Shown here: piece after piece, positions 16,821 to 25,210 of the stretch
How the letters are laid out: each line of letters opens with the position of its first letter
Position numbering within the stretch: position 1 is the first letter of the stretch
Assembly (NCBI GenBank): GCA_017450435.1
Contig: JAFSTO010000066.1
Span: forward strand, 1-43,681
Origin: Paludibacteraceae bacterium
GTDB taxonomy: Bacteria; Bacteroidota; Bacteroidia; Bacteroidales; Paludibacteraceae
Direction: 5' to 3'
Length of the DNA stretch: 43,681 nt
Program-made: the position numbers and the translations under genes
The notes under the pieces: generated by a model
The model's database searches: none
What the model was told of the DNA's origin: nothing
The model's input: only the letters and a program-made list of their open reading frames with translations

Positions 16821-17738
16821 TTAATTGACCTTGAACCTCGTGTTTCCTGTTTTGAAGAAGTCCACTATCTGCTTGGCTGCGGCTATGCCGGCGTTGATGT
16901 TGGCCTCTGCTGTCTGTGCGCCCATTTTCTTCGGGGTGGAGAAATAGCGTCCGGTAAACAGCTCCTGCATCTTCTGGTCGGCAGCGGGCATGATGTCGGT
17001 CACGTACTTGATGTCGGTGCGCTCTTGCATCAGCTGTATCAGTTCCTCTTCGTTGATAACCTCCTTGCGGGCTGTGTTCACTAACAGTCCGCCCTCAGGC
17101 ATGAGCGAGAGCAGGGCGCGGTTGATGCTGTTCTTGGTCTCAGCTGTGGCGGGTATGTGCAGTGACACTATGTTTGACCGGCTGTACAGCTCCTCGGCAG
17201 AGTGCACTGCTTCCACGCCGGCGGCTTGCATCACGTCGTCAGGGCAGTAGGCATCGTAGGCTATCACATTCATGCCGAAGCCTTTGGCTATGCGTGCTAC
17301 GTTACGCCCTACGTTGCCGAAGGCGTGTATGCCTAATGTCTTGCCCATCAGTTCGGTGCCGGATGTGCCGCCATAGAAGTTGCGCACGGCATACACCATC
17401 AGACCAAGCGCCAGTTCAGCTACGGCGTTGCTGTTCTGGCCGGGCGTGTTCATCGCTACCACGTTGTGAGAGGTGGCGGCGGCAAGGTCGATATTGTCGT
17501 ATCCGGCACCGGCACGAACAACAATCTTCAGGCGCTTGGCTGCATCAAGCACTTCGGCATCAACAATGTCGGAGCGGATGATAAGGGCGTCAGCGTCTGA
17601 TACGGCAGCAAGCAGTTGCTCTTTTTTTGTGTATTTCTCAAGCAGAGCCGGTTCGTATCCTGCGCTCTCTATCTCTTTGCGAATGCCGTCCACCGCAACC
17701 TTGGCAAACGGCTTTTCTGTCGCTACAAGTATTTTCAT
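16821..17738 (-). CDS. serA: D-3-phosphoglycerate dehydrogenase, short form (SerA)
   Basis: This 305-residue protein catalyses the first step of serine synthesis, 3-phosphoglycerate to 3-phosphohydroxypyruvate. The frame extends to 17939, but the ATG at 17738 begins the conserved MKILVATEKPFAKVAVDGI, 8 bp after the serC stop. The NAD-binding motif is GIHAFGNVGRNVARIAKGFG. The catalytic Arg lies in NTARKEVINEEEL. The family's usual catalytic His motif (PHxGAxT) is replaced by TPKKMGAQTAEAN. I recall the same in other Bacteroidetes SerA proteins, so it is probably a lineage feature and not damage. No ACT regulatory domain is present. Confidence 0.88.
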   Translation of the reverse strand: MKILVATEKPFAKVAVDGIRKEIESAGYEPALLEKYTKKEQLLAAVSDADALIIRSDIVDAEVLDAAKRLKIVVRAGAGYDNIDLAAATSHNVVAMNTPGQNSNAVAELALGLMVYAVRNFYGGTSGTELMGKTLGIHAFGNVGRNVARIAKGFGMNVIAYDAYCPDDVMQAAGVEAVHSAEELYSRSNIVSLHIPATAETKNSINRALLSLMPEGGLLVNTARKEVINEEELIQLMQERTDIKYVTDIMPAADQKMQELFTGRYFSTPKKMGAQTAEANINAGIAAAKQIVDFFKTGNTRFKVN

Positions 17739-17746
17739 ATTCAGTT

Positions 17747-18835
17747 TTATATTTTCTTTTCGTAATCGTGTATGCAATCCACGAGAGCTTTCACTCCCTC
17801 CACATCCATAGCGTTGTATATTGATGCCCTGAATCCGCCTACAGAACGGTGTCCCTTGATGCCAACCATACCTCGCTCGGAGGCGAACTTGAAGAAGTCG
17901 TCCTGCAGCTCTTGGTACTCGGGTTTGAGCACGAAACAAACGTTCATGCGTGAGCGGTCTTCCTCGCGGGCAGTGCCGACGAACAGGCGGCTATGGTCGA
18001 TGCAGTTATATAGCAGACCCGCTTTCTCGATGTTGCGTTTCTCTATTGCCGCCACACCGCCGAACTCTTTCAGCCAGCGCAGTGTGAGCATGGCTGTATA
18101 GACGGGCAGTACAGGAGGGGTGTTGAACATCGAGCCGCCTTCTATATGGGTGCGGTAGTCAAGCATAGTGGGAATATGGCGGCTGACCTTGCCCAGTATA
18201 TCCTCGCGTACGATGACAAAAGCCACGCCGGCCGGCGCAAGGTTCTTCTGCGCTCCGCCATAGATAATACCGTATTGCGACACGTCAACAGGGCGTGACA
18301 GGATGTCGGACGACATGTCGGCTACCAATGTGACATTGCCTTTCTTCTTGTATATGTCAGCAAGCTTGGCGTCGCTCAGCTCTGTGCCGTAGATGGTGTT
18401 GTTGGTGGTGATATGGAAATAGTCGGCGTCCTGCGGCACCTCATAGTCGGTGGGGATAAAGGTGTAGTTGGCATCTGCTGAGGTGGCTACCTCCACTGCC
18501 TCGCCGAAGCCTTTGGCTTCCTTCAGGGCTTTCTTTGCCCAAACGCCGGTATTCAGATACGCGCTTTTTTTCTCCATCAGGTTATACGGCACCATGCAGA
18601 ACTGCAGACTGGCACCGCCGCCGAGGAACAGCACGCGATAACCCTCCGGCACGCCAAGCAACTCTTTCATCAGCTGCTCTGCCTCGTCCATCACCGGCTG
18701 GAAATACTTGGCACGGTGGGAAATCTCCAGCACTGACAAACCGTGACCTTCAAAATCAAGCACGGCTTCTGCCGTCTTGCGGATTACTTCGGCGGGGAGA
18801 ATACTCGGACCCGCATTGAAATTGTATTGTTTCAT
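17747..18835 (-). CDS. serC: Phosphoserine aminotransferase (SerC)
   Basis: This 362-residue PLP enzyme converts 3-phosphohydroxypyruvate and glutamate to phosphoserine. It begins with the signature [15 protein letters not shown] and has [18 protein letters not shown], the PLP lysine motif [18 protein letters not shown], and the C-terminal [15 protein letters not shown]. Length is standard. It sits 10 bp after the carboxyltransferase gene and 8 bp before serA, so the serine pathway genes are cotranscribed. Confidence 0.95.
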   Translation of the reverse strand: MKQYNFNAGPSILPAEVIRKTAEAVLDFEGHGLSVLEISHRAKYFQPVMDEAEQLMKELLGVPEGYRVLFLGGGASLQFCMVPYNLMEKKSAYLNTGVWAKKALKEAKGFGEAVEVATSADANYTFIPTDYEVPQDADYFHITTNNTIYGTELSDAKLADIYKKKGNVTLVADMSSDILSRPVDVSQYGIIYGGAQKNLAPAGVAFVIVREDILGKVSRHIPTMLDYRTHIEGGSMFNTPPVLPVYTAMLTLRWLKEFGGVAAIEKRNIEKAGLLYNCIDHSRLFVGTAREEDRSRMNVCFVLKPEYQELQDDFFKFASERGMVGIKGHRSVGGFRASIYNAMDVEGVKALVDCIHDYEKKI

Positions 18836-18845
18836 GGTTGAATTA

Positions 18846-20792
18846 TTACTTTTTTTGTTTCTTTATCACGTTCATCGAGTCTTTCCACTTGCTTTCCGTC
18901 TGCTCCACTTGCTTAGGTTTGTCGGCAGCAATCTGTTTGGCGGCTTTCACCACGTCTTTTACGGCTTGTTTGGCTTTGTCCACTACGCGGTTCACAGCCA
19001 GTTTGGCCTCTTCGTCAAGGTCCGCTTTCTCAAGCCAGCATATAGTCTGTCCTTTGGCTATCGTCTCGCCCGCCTCTTTGTCGATTGCCACTATGCGGGC
19101 GTTGTCAAAGGCGCTGAGAACCTCCACGCCGTGTGCGGTCTGCAGGTATGCAACCGGTTCGCCTTTGAGGAAAAGCTTGCCGTGTACAGGTGCTGTGGAG
19201 CCTTCGTCGTAGTTAAGTTCCCAGAAGAGCTTGCCATTGACGGGTGCTTCCAGCGGCTCGCTGCTTGGGTGAAGGATGGCGCGTTTGTCGGCAGCGGAGA
19301 GGAACACCACCTGCTGTCCGCCCTTGGCGGCTTTCTCCATGCGCTCAAGCAGGTCTTTGTTAAACTGCTCTTTGGCGATGCCTGACTTGAACTCGCGGTA
19401 CTGTTTGTCGTGCATGGCGAACTCGAAGAGTTCTTCGTCGTCCTGACCGCGATCCCAACCCAGTTCCTCCATCTCCTTGATGTATTGGGGCAGCACATCG
19501 GGGTAGAGTTTCTGTGGGTCGTCGGTGTAGAACTCGTATCCCTTCTCTTTGGCAAGTTCGATAATCTCCGGTGCCAGTGTTCCCGGCAGTTTGCCGGACT
19601 TGCCCAGAATCATTCCCCACATGGCGGGGTCCATGCGCGTGAAATCCTTCTCGCCCATTGAGCGTGAGAACAGATTCATCAGCGCTGCGTTCTTCACGTA
19701 TTGTGAGAACGGTGTTACCAGACACGGCGTACCGAGCATCGGCCATATACGCTGTACCTCTTGGAAGAGCTCGACAAGCAGCTCGTCCTCATTCAGCTCT
19801 TTCTCGCCGCGTTTGCGCAGGTTGGCGTTGATGGCGGCGTGCATACCCTTCAGGTCTGCCATCAGCGACCCCATCATTCCTCCCGGCAGGCCGCAGCCTA
19901 CAAGCAGTGAGGTCATCTTCGAGTTGCGGGGGTCTATCCAGTAGCCGAGGAACTCGTCGATGAACGACTGTGTGAGCGAACGTGCCTCCATGTAGGCTTT
20001 CATGTTGATGTCTTTGACGAGGAAACCGGCGTCGCGAAGCATGGCCTGTATGGTAATCACATCAGGGTGCACCATACCCCAAGAGAGCGGCTCCATAGCC
20101 ACGTCCAACACGTCGCCGCCCGCTTTGGCAACCTCCAGCATCGAGGCAACGGAGAAACCCGGACCCGTGTGACCGTGATACTGTATGATAATATCAGGAT
20201 GTTTCTCTTTGATGGCACGTACTATGTCGCCCAGCATTGCCGGACGGCCGATGCCTGCCATGTCTTTGAGGCATATCTCCTGTGCTCCGCCTTCGATAAG
20301 CTGCTCCGCAAGGTTGATATAATACTCGCGTGTGTGTACGGCAGAGTAGGTGATACACATAGTGGCTTGCGCCGTCATGCCGGCTTCCTTCGCCCATTTG
20401 ATGGACGGGATGATGTTGCGCGGGTCGTTCAAGCCGCAGAAGATACGGGTTATGTTGGTGCCTTGGGCGTGCTTGACTTTATACATGAGTTGCCGCACAT
20501 CGGCGGGTACGGGGTTCATACGCAGTGCGTTCAAACCGCGGTCAAGCATGTGAGTCTTGATACCTGCTTCGTTAAACGGCTTGCAGAACGTGCGAACGGC
20601 AAGGTTGGGGTTCTCACCATAGAGCAGATTGACCTGCTCCGAGGCTCCGCCGTTGGTCTCTACACGGTCAAAACAGCCCATGTCGATAATAACGGGAGCA
20701 ATCTTGGCAAGTTGGTCACGGCGTGGCACGTACTTTCCCGAACTTTGCCACATGTCGCGATAGACAAGAGAGAATTGAATTTCTTTTTTCAT
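18846..20792 (-). CDS. Carboxyltransferase: pyruvate carboxylase subunit B / oxaloacetate decarboxylase alpha type
   Basis: This 648-residue protein starts at ATG 20792 ([20 protein letters not shown]); the frame extends to 21005 but through promoter DNA. The HMGL-type TIM barrel (1-300) has the metal site [14 protein letters not shown] and the lysine motif [16 protein letters not shown] helical PYC_OADA domain follows (about 305-500). The C-terminal part has a biotinyl-like fold ([21 protein letters not shown], then [12 protein letters not shown]), but the biotin motif AMKM is missing: the position reads LEKADL. The protein therefore probably uses a separate carrier. An Ala/Lys-rich helix ends the protein. 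It exchanges carboxyl between biotin and pyruvate/oxaloacetate; direction is not decidable here. Confidence 0.82.
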   Translation of the reverse strand: MKKEIQFSLVYRDMWQSSGKYVPRRDQLAKIAPVIIDMGCFDRVETNGGASEQVNLLYGENPNLAVRTFCKPFNEAGIKTHMLDRGLNALRMNPVPADVRQLMYKVKHAQGTNITRIFCGLNDPRNIIPSIKWAKEAGMTAQATMCITYSAVHTREYYINLAEQLIEGGAQEICLKDMAGIGRPAMLGDIVRAIKEKHPDIIIQYHGHTGPGFSVASMLEVAKAGGDVLDVAMEPLSWGMVHPDVITIQAMLRDAGFLVKDINMKAYMEARSLTQSFIDEFLGYWIDPRNSKMTSLLVGCGLPGGMMGSLMADLKGMHAAINANLRKRGEKELNEDELLVELFQEVQRIWPMLGTPCLVTPFSQYVKNAALMNLFSRSMGEKDFTRMDPAMWGMILGKSGKLPGTLAPEIIELAKEKGYEFYTDDPQKLYPDVLPQYIKEMEELGWDRGQDDEELFEFAMHDKQYREFKSGIAKEQFNKDLLERMEKAAKGGQQVVFLSAADKRAILHPSSEPLEAPVNGKLFWELNYDEGSTAPVHGKLFLKGEPVAYLQTAHGVEVLSAFDNARIVAIDKEAGETIAKGQTICWLEKADLDEEAKLAVNRVVDKAKQAVKDVVKAAKQIAADKPKQVEQTESKWKDSMNVIKKQKK

Positions 20793-20879
20793 CGTATTAT
20801 TTTTGTTTTCATGTTTTTCTATATCAGGCACCGTCCGCTGTGGCGCTCGCGCACTGCGCGTATGATGCATTTTACACTG

Positions 20880-20911
20880 CAAAGTTAGTTTTTTTTTTTG
20901 AGTTGGACAAG
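20880..20911 (-). promoter_or_regulatory. Predicted promoter for the carboxyltransferase-serC-serA operon
   Basis: On the minus strand CTTG-N20-TAACTTTG has a perfect -7 box and three of four -33 bases. The spacer is mostly an 11-nt T run on the plus strand (20889-20899). Confidence 0.65.
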
Positions 20912-20927
20912 TGAAAACGTAAATCGT

Positions 20928-20959
20928 TTTGCATATATGAAAAAAAAACATTACTTTTG
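20928..20959 (+). promoter_or_regulatory. Predicted promoter for the GH28 gene
   Basis: TTTG-N20-TACTTTTG is a full match to the -33/-7 form. The spacer contains an A9 run (20940-20948). It diverges from the promoter at 20880-20911 within 80 bp. Confidence 0.72.
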
Positions 20960-21021
20960 TAGTCGGAAAGCCGTTCGCATCGGCTGTTTGGCACGAAAAG
21001 TGCAACTATATGTTCGAAACA

Positions 21022-21063
21022 GGAAAGTGGAAAGTTTAAAGTTTAAAGTGGAAAGTGGAAAGT
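21022..21063. repeat. Heptamer array GGAAAGT/TTAAAGT
   Basis: Six heptamers occur in mirror order: GGAAAGT twice, TTAAAGT twice, GGAAAGT twice. They fill the leader between the predicted transcription start and the GH28 start codon. Confidence 0.92.
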
Positions 21064-21088
21064 CTTAACTTTTAAATAAACATATACA

Positions 21089-22591
21089 ATGAAAAAACTC
21101 ACAACAATCTCCCCGTACATGGTCCTGTGTGTCTGCGTACTTGTTCCTTCGCTGCTTAGCGCACAGTCGCGTTATGCGCGTTATTATGAAAACTTGCCTA
21201 TTGAGGTAAAGCAGGTGGAAGAGGTCACTTTCCCTGAAGCCCGCACCAACATCGCCAAATACGGCGCAGTGCCTAACACGGGCGAGCTGTGCACTGCTGC
21301 TATTCAGCAGGCTATTGACGAACTGGCGGCGCAGGGCGGCGGACACGTCATCGTGCCGCGCGGCGTATGGAAAACCGGACCTATCGTCCTCAAGTCGAAC
21401 ATCGACCTGCACCTCAACCGCGGAGCCGTGCTGCTCTTCACAGAGGACAAGACGCAGTATATCATTCCTGACAAGAAAGGTAAGGCTAAGACCAAGGCTG
21501 ACCCGTGTATCAAGGCGAGCAAAGTGGAGAACGTGGGTATCACCGGACAGGGTGTTATCGACGGTCAGGGATTCTTCTGGCGTCCGCTCAAGCATAAGAA
21601 ACTGCTGAAAGGCTCGGCTGAAGACAAGGCTGTATGGGACGAGGCTCTGGCGCTGGGTGGCGTGGTAAGAGACGAGATATGGTATCCGTGGAACCTGAAC
21701 AACGGTATTCCTAACATCGGTTCTAACCCCGAAGACCAAGAGTCATATCGCTATCACCTGGTCAATATCACCGATTCGAGAAACGTGCTTATCGAGGGTG
21801 TTACACTTCGCAACTCGCCTAAGTTCCACCTTGTGCCGGCGCGTATTCAGAACCTTATCATCGACAACGTCACTATCGACTGTCCGTGGTGGGCGCAGAA
21901 CGGCGACGCTATGGACATCGGCAACACGCAGACCTGCCTCGTGGTTAACTGCAAAGTGAGCGCCGGTGACGACGGTATATGTATGAAAGGCGGCGTAGGT
22001 CAGAGCGGCTTGGAGCGCGGCCCGAACAGCGACTTCGTCATCCGTTACGACACTGTCTTCCGCGCACACGGCGGCTTCGTCATAGGCTCTGAGTTCTCAG
22101 GAGGTATGGAGAAGATGGTGGTGAAAGACTGCTATTTCGACGGCACCGACATAGGCCTGCGTTTTAAGTCTGCCCCGGGGCGCGGCGGACACTGCAAGGA
22201 TATATATTGCGAAGATATAGTGATGCGTAATATCCGTGAGGACGCTGTGTTCTTCGAGTCAGGCTACGCCGACAAAGCAGTGGGACGCAGTGCTACGGCC
22301 GGCGACGACAAAGAGGCGTTCTTCCCCGACTGGGCGAACTTCACGTTCCGCAACATCACTTGTGTCAACCCGCGTACTGCCGTCAACGCTACCGGCTTGA
22401 AAGGTTTTCCGGTGCACGACCTTGTGTTTGAAAACGTGCGTTTTATCGGAGTGCTGAGAGAGGCGTTCATGCTCAAGCATGCGGAGAACTTCACCTTCCG
22501 CGGAGTAACCGTCAGCGGAGCTACAGACAACGTGATTGACAAGAAAAGCTGCAAGAACATCATCTTCAACGGCAAGGACCTCGCGCAATAA
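21089..22591 (+). CDS. Secreted GH28-family glycoside hydrolase (polygalacturonase-like)
   Basis: This 500-residue protein has a signal peptide (MKKLTTISPYMVLCVCVLVPSLLSAQ). The right-handed beta-helix starts with FPEARTNIAKYGAVPNTGELCTAAIQQAIDE, as in many GH28 enzymes. Catalytic motifs are NGDAMD (Asn271, Asp273), AGDDG (Asp294, Asp295), RAHGGFVIGSE and GLRFKS; together they are the NxD, DD, GH and RxK motifs of GH28. Activity on pectin-type galacturonides is the usual role, but rhamnogalacturonan or xylogalacturonan activity cannot be ruled out. It lies behind its own promoter; the gap to the next gene is 60 bp. Confidence 0.85.
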   Translation: MKKLTTISPYMVLCVCVLVPSLLSAQSRYARYYENLPIEVKQVEEVTFPEARTNIAKYGAVPNTGELCTAAIQQAIDELAAQGGGHVIVPRGVWKTGPIVLKSNIDLHLNRGAVLLFTEDKTQYIIPDKKGKAKTKADPCIKASKVENVGITGQGVIDGQGFFWRPLKHKKLLKGSAEDKAVWDEALALGGVVRDEIWYPWNLNNGIPNIGSNPEDQESYRYHLVNITDSRNVLIEGVTLRNSPKFHLVPARIQNLIIDNVTIDCPWWAQNGDAMDIGNTQTCLVVNCKVSAGDDGICMKGGVGQSGLERGPNSDFVIRYDTVFRAHGGFVIGSEFSGGMEKMVVKDCYFDGTDIGLRFKSAPGRGGHCKDIYCEDIVMRNIREDAVFFESGYADKAVGRSATAGDDKEAFFPDWANFTFRNITCVNPRTAVNATGLKGFPVHDLVFENVRFIGVLREAFMLKHAENFTFRGVTVSGATDNVIDKKSCKNIIFNGKDLAQ

Positions 22592-22651
22592 GCCTGTTTG
22601 CTGCAACGATTGATAAGCTTGCTGATGTATAATCAAATTTATTATTCTTAG

Positions 22652-24805
22652 ATGAAGTCTATTCTTACTATGGCACTTGTTGCTACACTTGCTGCTGCCC
22701 CTGTTGTGGCGGCAGAACAAAATCCTTTTCTTAATTACAAACACTGGACAACGCCCCACGGCACTTATCCCTTCAACGATATTCGTCCGGAGCACTACCG
22801 TCCGGCGATAGAGCAGGGTATGAAAGAGGGTCTGGCAGAGATTGACGCAATTGTCAACAACCCGGCTGCTCCTACGTTTGAGAACACTGTCGTTGCGTAT
22901 GCCAATAGCGGCAGGCTGTTGGACGTCACTCTCTCTTGTCTCTTCAACCTCACCAACGCCGACACTAACGACGAGCTGGACGCTATAGAGACGGAGATTA
23001 CCCCCAAGCTCTCGGAGTATCGCTCGGCTATCCGACTTAATGAAGGGCTTTTTAACCGTATTAAAACGGTGTATGAACAGCGTTCAAAACTGCGTCTGAC
23101 GCCTGAGCAGGCAAAGATGCTGGACGATATTTACGAGTCGTTTGCCAATAACGGAGCCAACCTCTCGCCGGAGGACAAAGAGACCTATAAGGCGCTGACC
23201 TCCAAGCTGTCGCAGCTCACTCTCGCCTTCGGGCAGAACAGTCTGCGTGCAACCAATGCGTGGACGATGCTTATCACCGACGAGGCTCTGCTTGCCGGAT
23301 TGAACGCCGACACTAAGGCAATGCTTCGCAAGAACGCTGAAGCAAAAGGATATAGCGAAGGCTGGCTATTGAACCTCAAGCCGACAACTTACATTCCCGT
23401 AATGGAAGACCTCGACAACCGCGATATACGCCGTGAGGTTTACATGGCATACAACAGCCGCTGCATCGGCGGCGAGTTCGACAACACCGCTAATATCATA
23501 GAGATAGTGAACACTCGTCTTGCTATAGCCAAGCTATTTGGTAAGCGCAGTTTTGCGGAGAAGTCGCTTCATAAAACAATGGCAGAGACGCCGGATAACG
23601 TGTTTGCGCTACTGGACAAGCTGCGCGACAACTATATGCCGGTGGCGTTGGAAGAGGTGCGCGAACTGGAGACGTATGCCAAAGAGCATGGACTATATGC
23701 TGCGCTGCAGCCGTGGGACTGGTCGTATTATTCGAAGAAGATGAAGGCGGAGCGTTACTCTATCACTGATGACGACCTCAGACCGTACTTCGAGCTGGAG
23801 AACGTCAAGCAGGGAGTGTTCGGACTTGCCAAACGACTATACGGACTGACCTTCAAGGAAAACAAAGATATCCAAGTGTATAACCCTGAGGTGTGTGCAT
23901 ACGAGGTGTATGACGAGAAGGGCAAGTATCTTGCCGTCTATTATGCTGATTTTCACCCGCGTGACGGCAAGCGTGGCGGAGCATGGATGAACGACTATAA
24001 GCCGCAGTGGATGGACGGGAAACGCGACTCGCGCCCGCATATCGTTAACGTGATGAACTTCACCCGTGCCACTGACACCAAGCCTGCCCTGCTTAGCTAT
24101 GACGAGGTCCGCACTTTCCTTCACGAGTTCGGACACGGTCTGCATGGTATGCTCACACGTTGTCAGTACTCTTACCTCTCTGGTACTAACGTGCCGCGCG
24201 ACTTTGTGGAACTTCCTTCGCAGTTCAACGAGAACTTCATCGACGAGAAGGAGTTTCTTGACACCTTTGCCAAGCATTACCTGACGGGCGAGCCTTTGCC
24301 GCAGGAACTGCTTGACCGTATGCACGCTTCGCAGACCTATCATGCTGCCTATGCCTGTGTGCGCCAGCTCTCGTTCGGATATTTGGATATGGCATGGCAC
24401 TCGCTCACCGAGCCGTTCTCTTTCCCTGAGTGCTACGACTCGCTGAACGCTGTTGTTGCTTTCGGTAACGATGCGATGGGGCAGGTGCAGGTGATGCCTG
24501 TGGTGCCCGGCACGCAGATGGAAACAGCGTTCACGCATATCTTCTCCGGTGGATACGCTGCCGGATACTACAGCTACAAGTGGTCGGAGGTGCTTGATGC
24601 CGACGCTTTCAGCGTGTTCCAAGAGGCGAAACAAAAGAGCGGCTCGATCTTCGACAAGAAAGCCGCTGCTGCGTTCCGCAAGAACATCCTTGAGAAAGGC
24701 GGCACGGAGAACGTGGCAGAGCTGTATCGCCGTTTCCGTCAGGGCGAGCCTTCAATAGAACCCCTGATGAAACGTGACGGAATAAAACTGACAGACAACA
24801 AGTAA
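22652..24805 (+). CDS. Secreted peptidyl-dipeptidase / oligopeptidase, M3 family (Dcp-like)
   Basis: This 717-residue zinc metallopeptidase has a signal peptide (MKSILTMALVATLAAAPVVAA). The M3 zinc motif is FLHEFGHGLHGML, with HEFGH at 491-495. The adjacent regions VPRDFVELPSQFNENF and FSGGYAAGYYSYKWSEVLDAD are typical of Dcp, which removes C-terminal dipeptides. The length matches Dcp (about 680-720 residues). With a secretion signal it would work in the periplasm. It is cotranscribed with or downstream of the GH28 gene and ends at a terminator at 24915-24946. Confidence 0.92.
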   Translation: MKSILTMALVATLAAAPVVAAEQNPFLNYKHWTTPHGTYPFNDIRPEHYRPAIEQGMKEGLAEIDAIVNNPAAPTFENTVVAYANSGRLLDVTLSCLFNLTNADTNDELDAIETEITPKLSEYRSAIRLNEGLFNRIKTVYEQRSKLRLTPEQAKMLDDIYESFANNGANLSPEDKETYKALTSKLSQLTLAFGQNSLRATNAWTMLITDEALLAGLNADTKAMLRKNAEAKGYSEGWLLNLKPTTYIPVMEDLDNRDIRREVYMAYNSRCIGGEFDNTANIIEIVNTRLAIAKLFGKRSFAEKSLHKTMAETPDNVFALLDKLRDNYMPVALEEVRELETYAKEHGLYAALQPWDWSYYSKKMKAERYSITDDDLRPYFELENVKQGVFGLAKRLYGLTFKENKDIQVYNPEVCAYEVYDEKGKYLAVYYADFHPRDGKRGGAWMNDYKPQWMDGKRDSRPHIVNVMNFTRATDTKPALLSYDEVRTFLHEFGHGLHGMLTRCQYSYLSGTNVPRDFVELPSQFNENFIDEKEFLDTFAKHYLTGEPLPQELLDRMHASQTYHAAYACVRQLSFGYLDMAWHSLTEPFSFPECYDSLNAVVAFGNDAMGQVQVMPVVPGTQMETAFTHIFSGGYAAGYYSYKWSEVLDADAFSVFQEAKQKSGSIFDKKAAAAFRKNILEKGGTENVAELYRRFRQGEPSIEPLMKRDGIKLTDNK

Positions 24806-24824
24806 CAATTAGCGCACTACGTGA

Positions 24825-24891
24825 GCGGAAACTCCGGAAACTCCGGAAGCTCCGGAAACTCCGGAAAAACCGGAAAATTCGGAAGCTCCGG
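24825..24891. repeat. CCGGAAACT 9-bp tandem array
   Basis: Seven or more nonamers (CCGGAAACT with variants CCGGAAGCT, CCGGAAAAA, CCGGAAAAT) run between the dcp stop and the terminator hairpin. The core CCGGA is shared with the array at 12047-12081. Confidence 0.92.
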
Positions 24892-24914
24892 CATTATACT
24901 CACCCGACGCAGAT

Positions 24915-24946
24915 AGAGACGGTCTTTTCGACCGTCTCTTTTTTTT
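24915..24946 (+). terminator. Intrinsic terminator after the M3 peptidase gene (palindrome family copy D)
   Basis: Stem AGAGACGGTC (24915-24924) with 24930-24939, loop TTTTC, then an 8-nt T run. The arms are the same core as the interspersed palindrome family, but here it is a good terminator. Confidence 0.85.
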
Positions 24947-24989
24947 CTGTGTTCTTTTGTTATTTTTGTAAAAAATAATTCGACATTTT

Positions 24990-25021
24990 GTTGTGAATTT
25001 CGGGGAAAATTTGTATCTTTG
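24990..25021 (+). promoter_or_regulatory. Predicted promoter for the giant surface protein
   Basis: TATCTTTG at 25014-25021 is a perfect -7 box. GTTG is 20 bp upstream (three of four bases), and a full TTTG lies 23 bp upstream at 24987. The start codon is about 190 nt downstream, leaving a long leader. No gene is visible in 24806-25210. Confidence 0.55.
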
Positions 25022-25148
25022 CAGTGGCTTTATGTGCCAAAATGAACACAAAAAGGTATAAACTGAACTGCAAACGGCTTAATGTCGAGTGCTATTGCTG
25101 TGTAAATAAGGGTTTTATGCGGCAGTGATAGTGCATGTAGATTTGCCC

Positions 25149-25175
25149 GAAAAGAAGAGAAAGTCTTCGTTTTTT
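25149..25175 (+). promoter_or_regulatory. Terminator-like hairpin in the giant gene leader
   Basis: Arm GAAAAGAAGA (25149-25158) pairs with TCTTCGTTTT with one bulged G and a GAAAG loop, running into six T bases (25170-25175). It lies about 36 nt before the start codon and could attenuate, or could be chance A/T pairing. Confidence 0.4.
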
Positions 25176-25210
25176 AGGCTGTTTAGCAAGTTCTCAAACT
25201 GATATATGCA

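Noticed and set aside
21065-21739. 224-residue minus-strand reading frame
   Set aside because: It is antisense to the GH28 gene, whose signal peptide and catalytic motifs are clear.
24809-25051. 80-residue minus-strand reading frame
   Set aside because: Its Ser/Gly-Val repeats are an artefact of translating the CCGGAAACT array.
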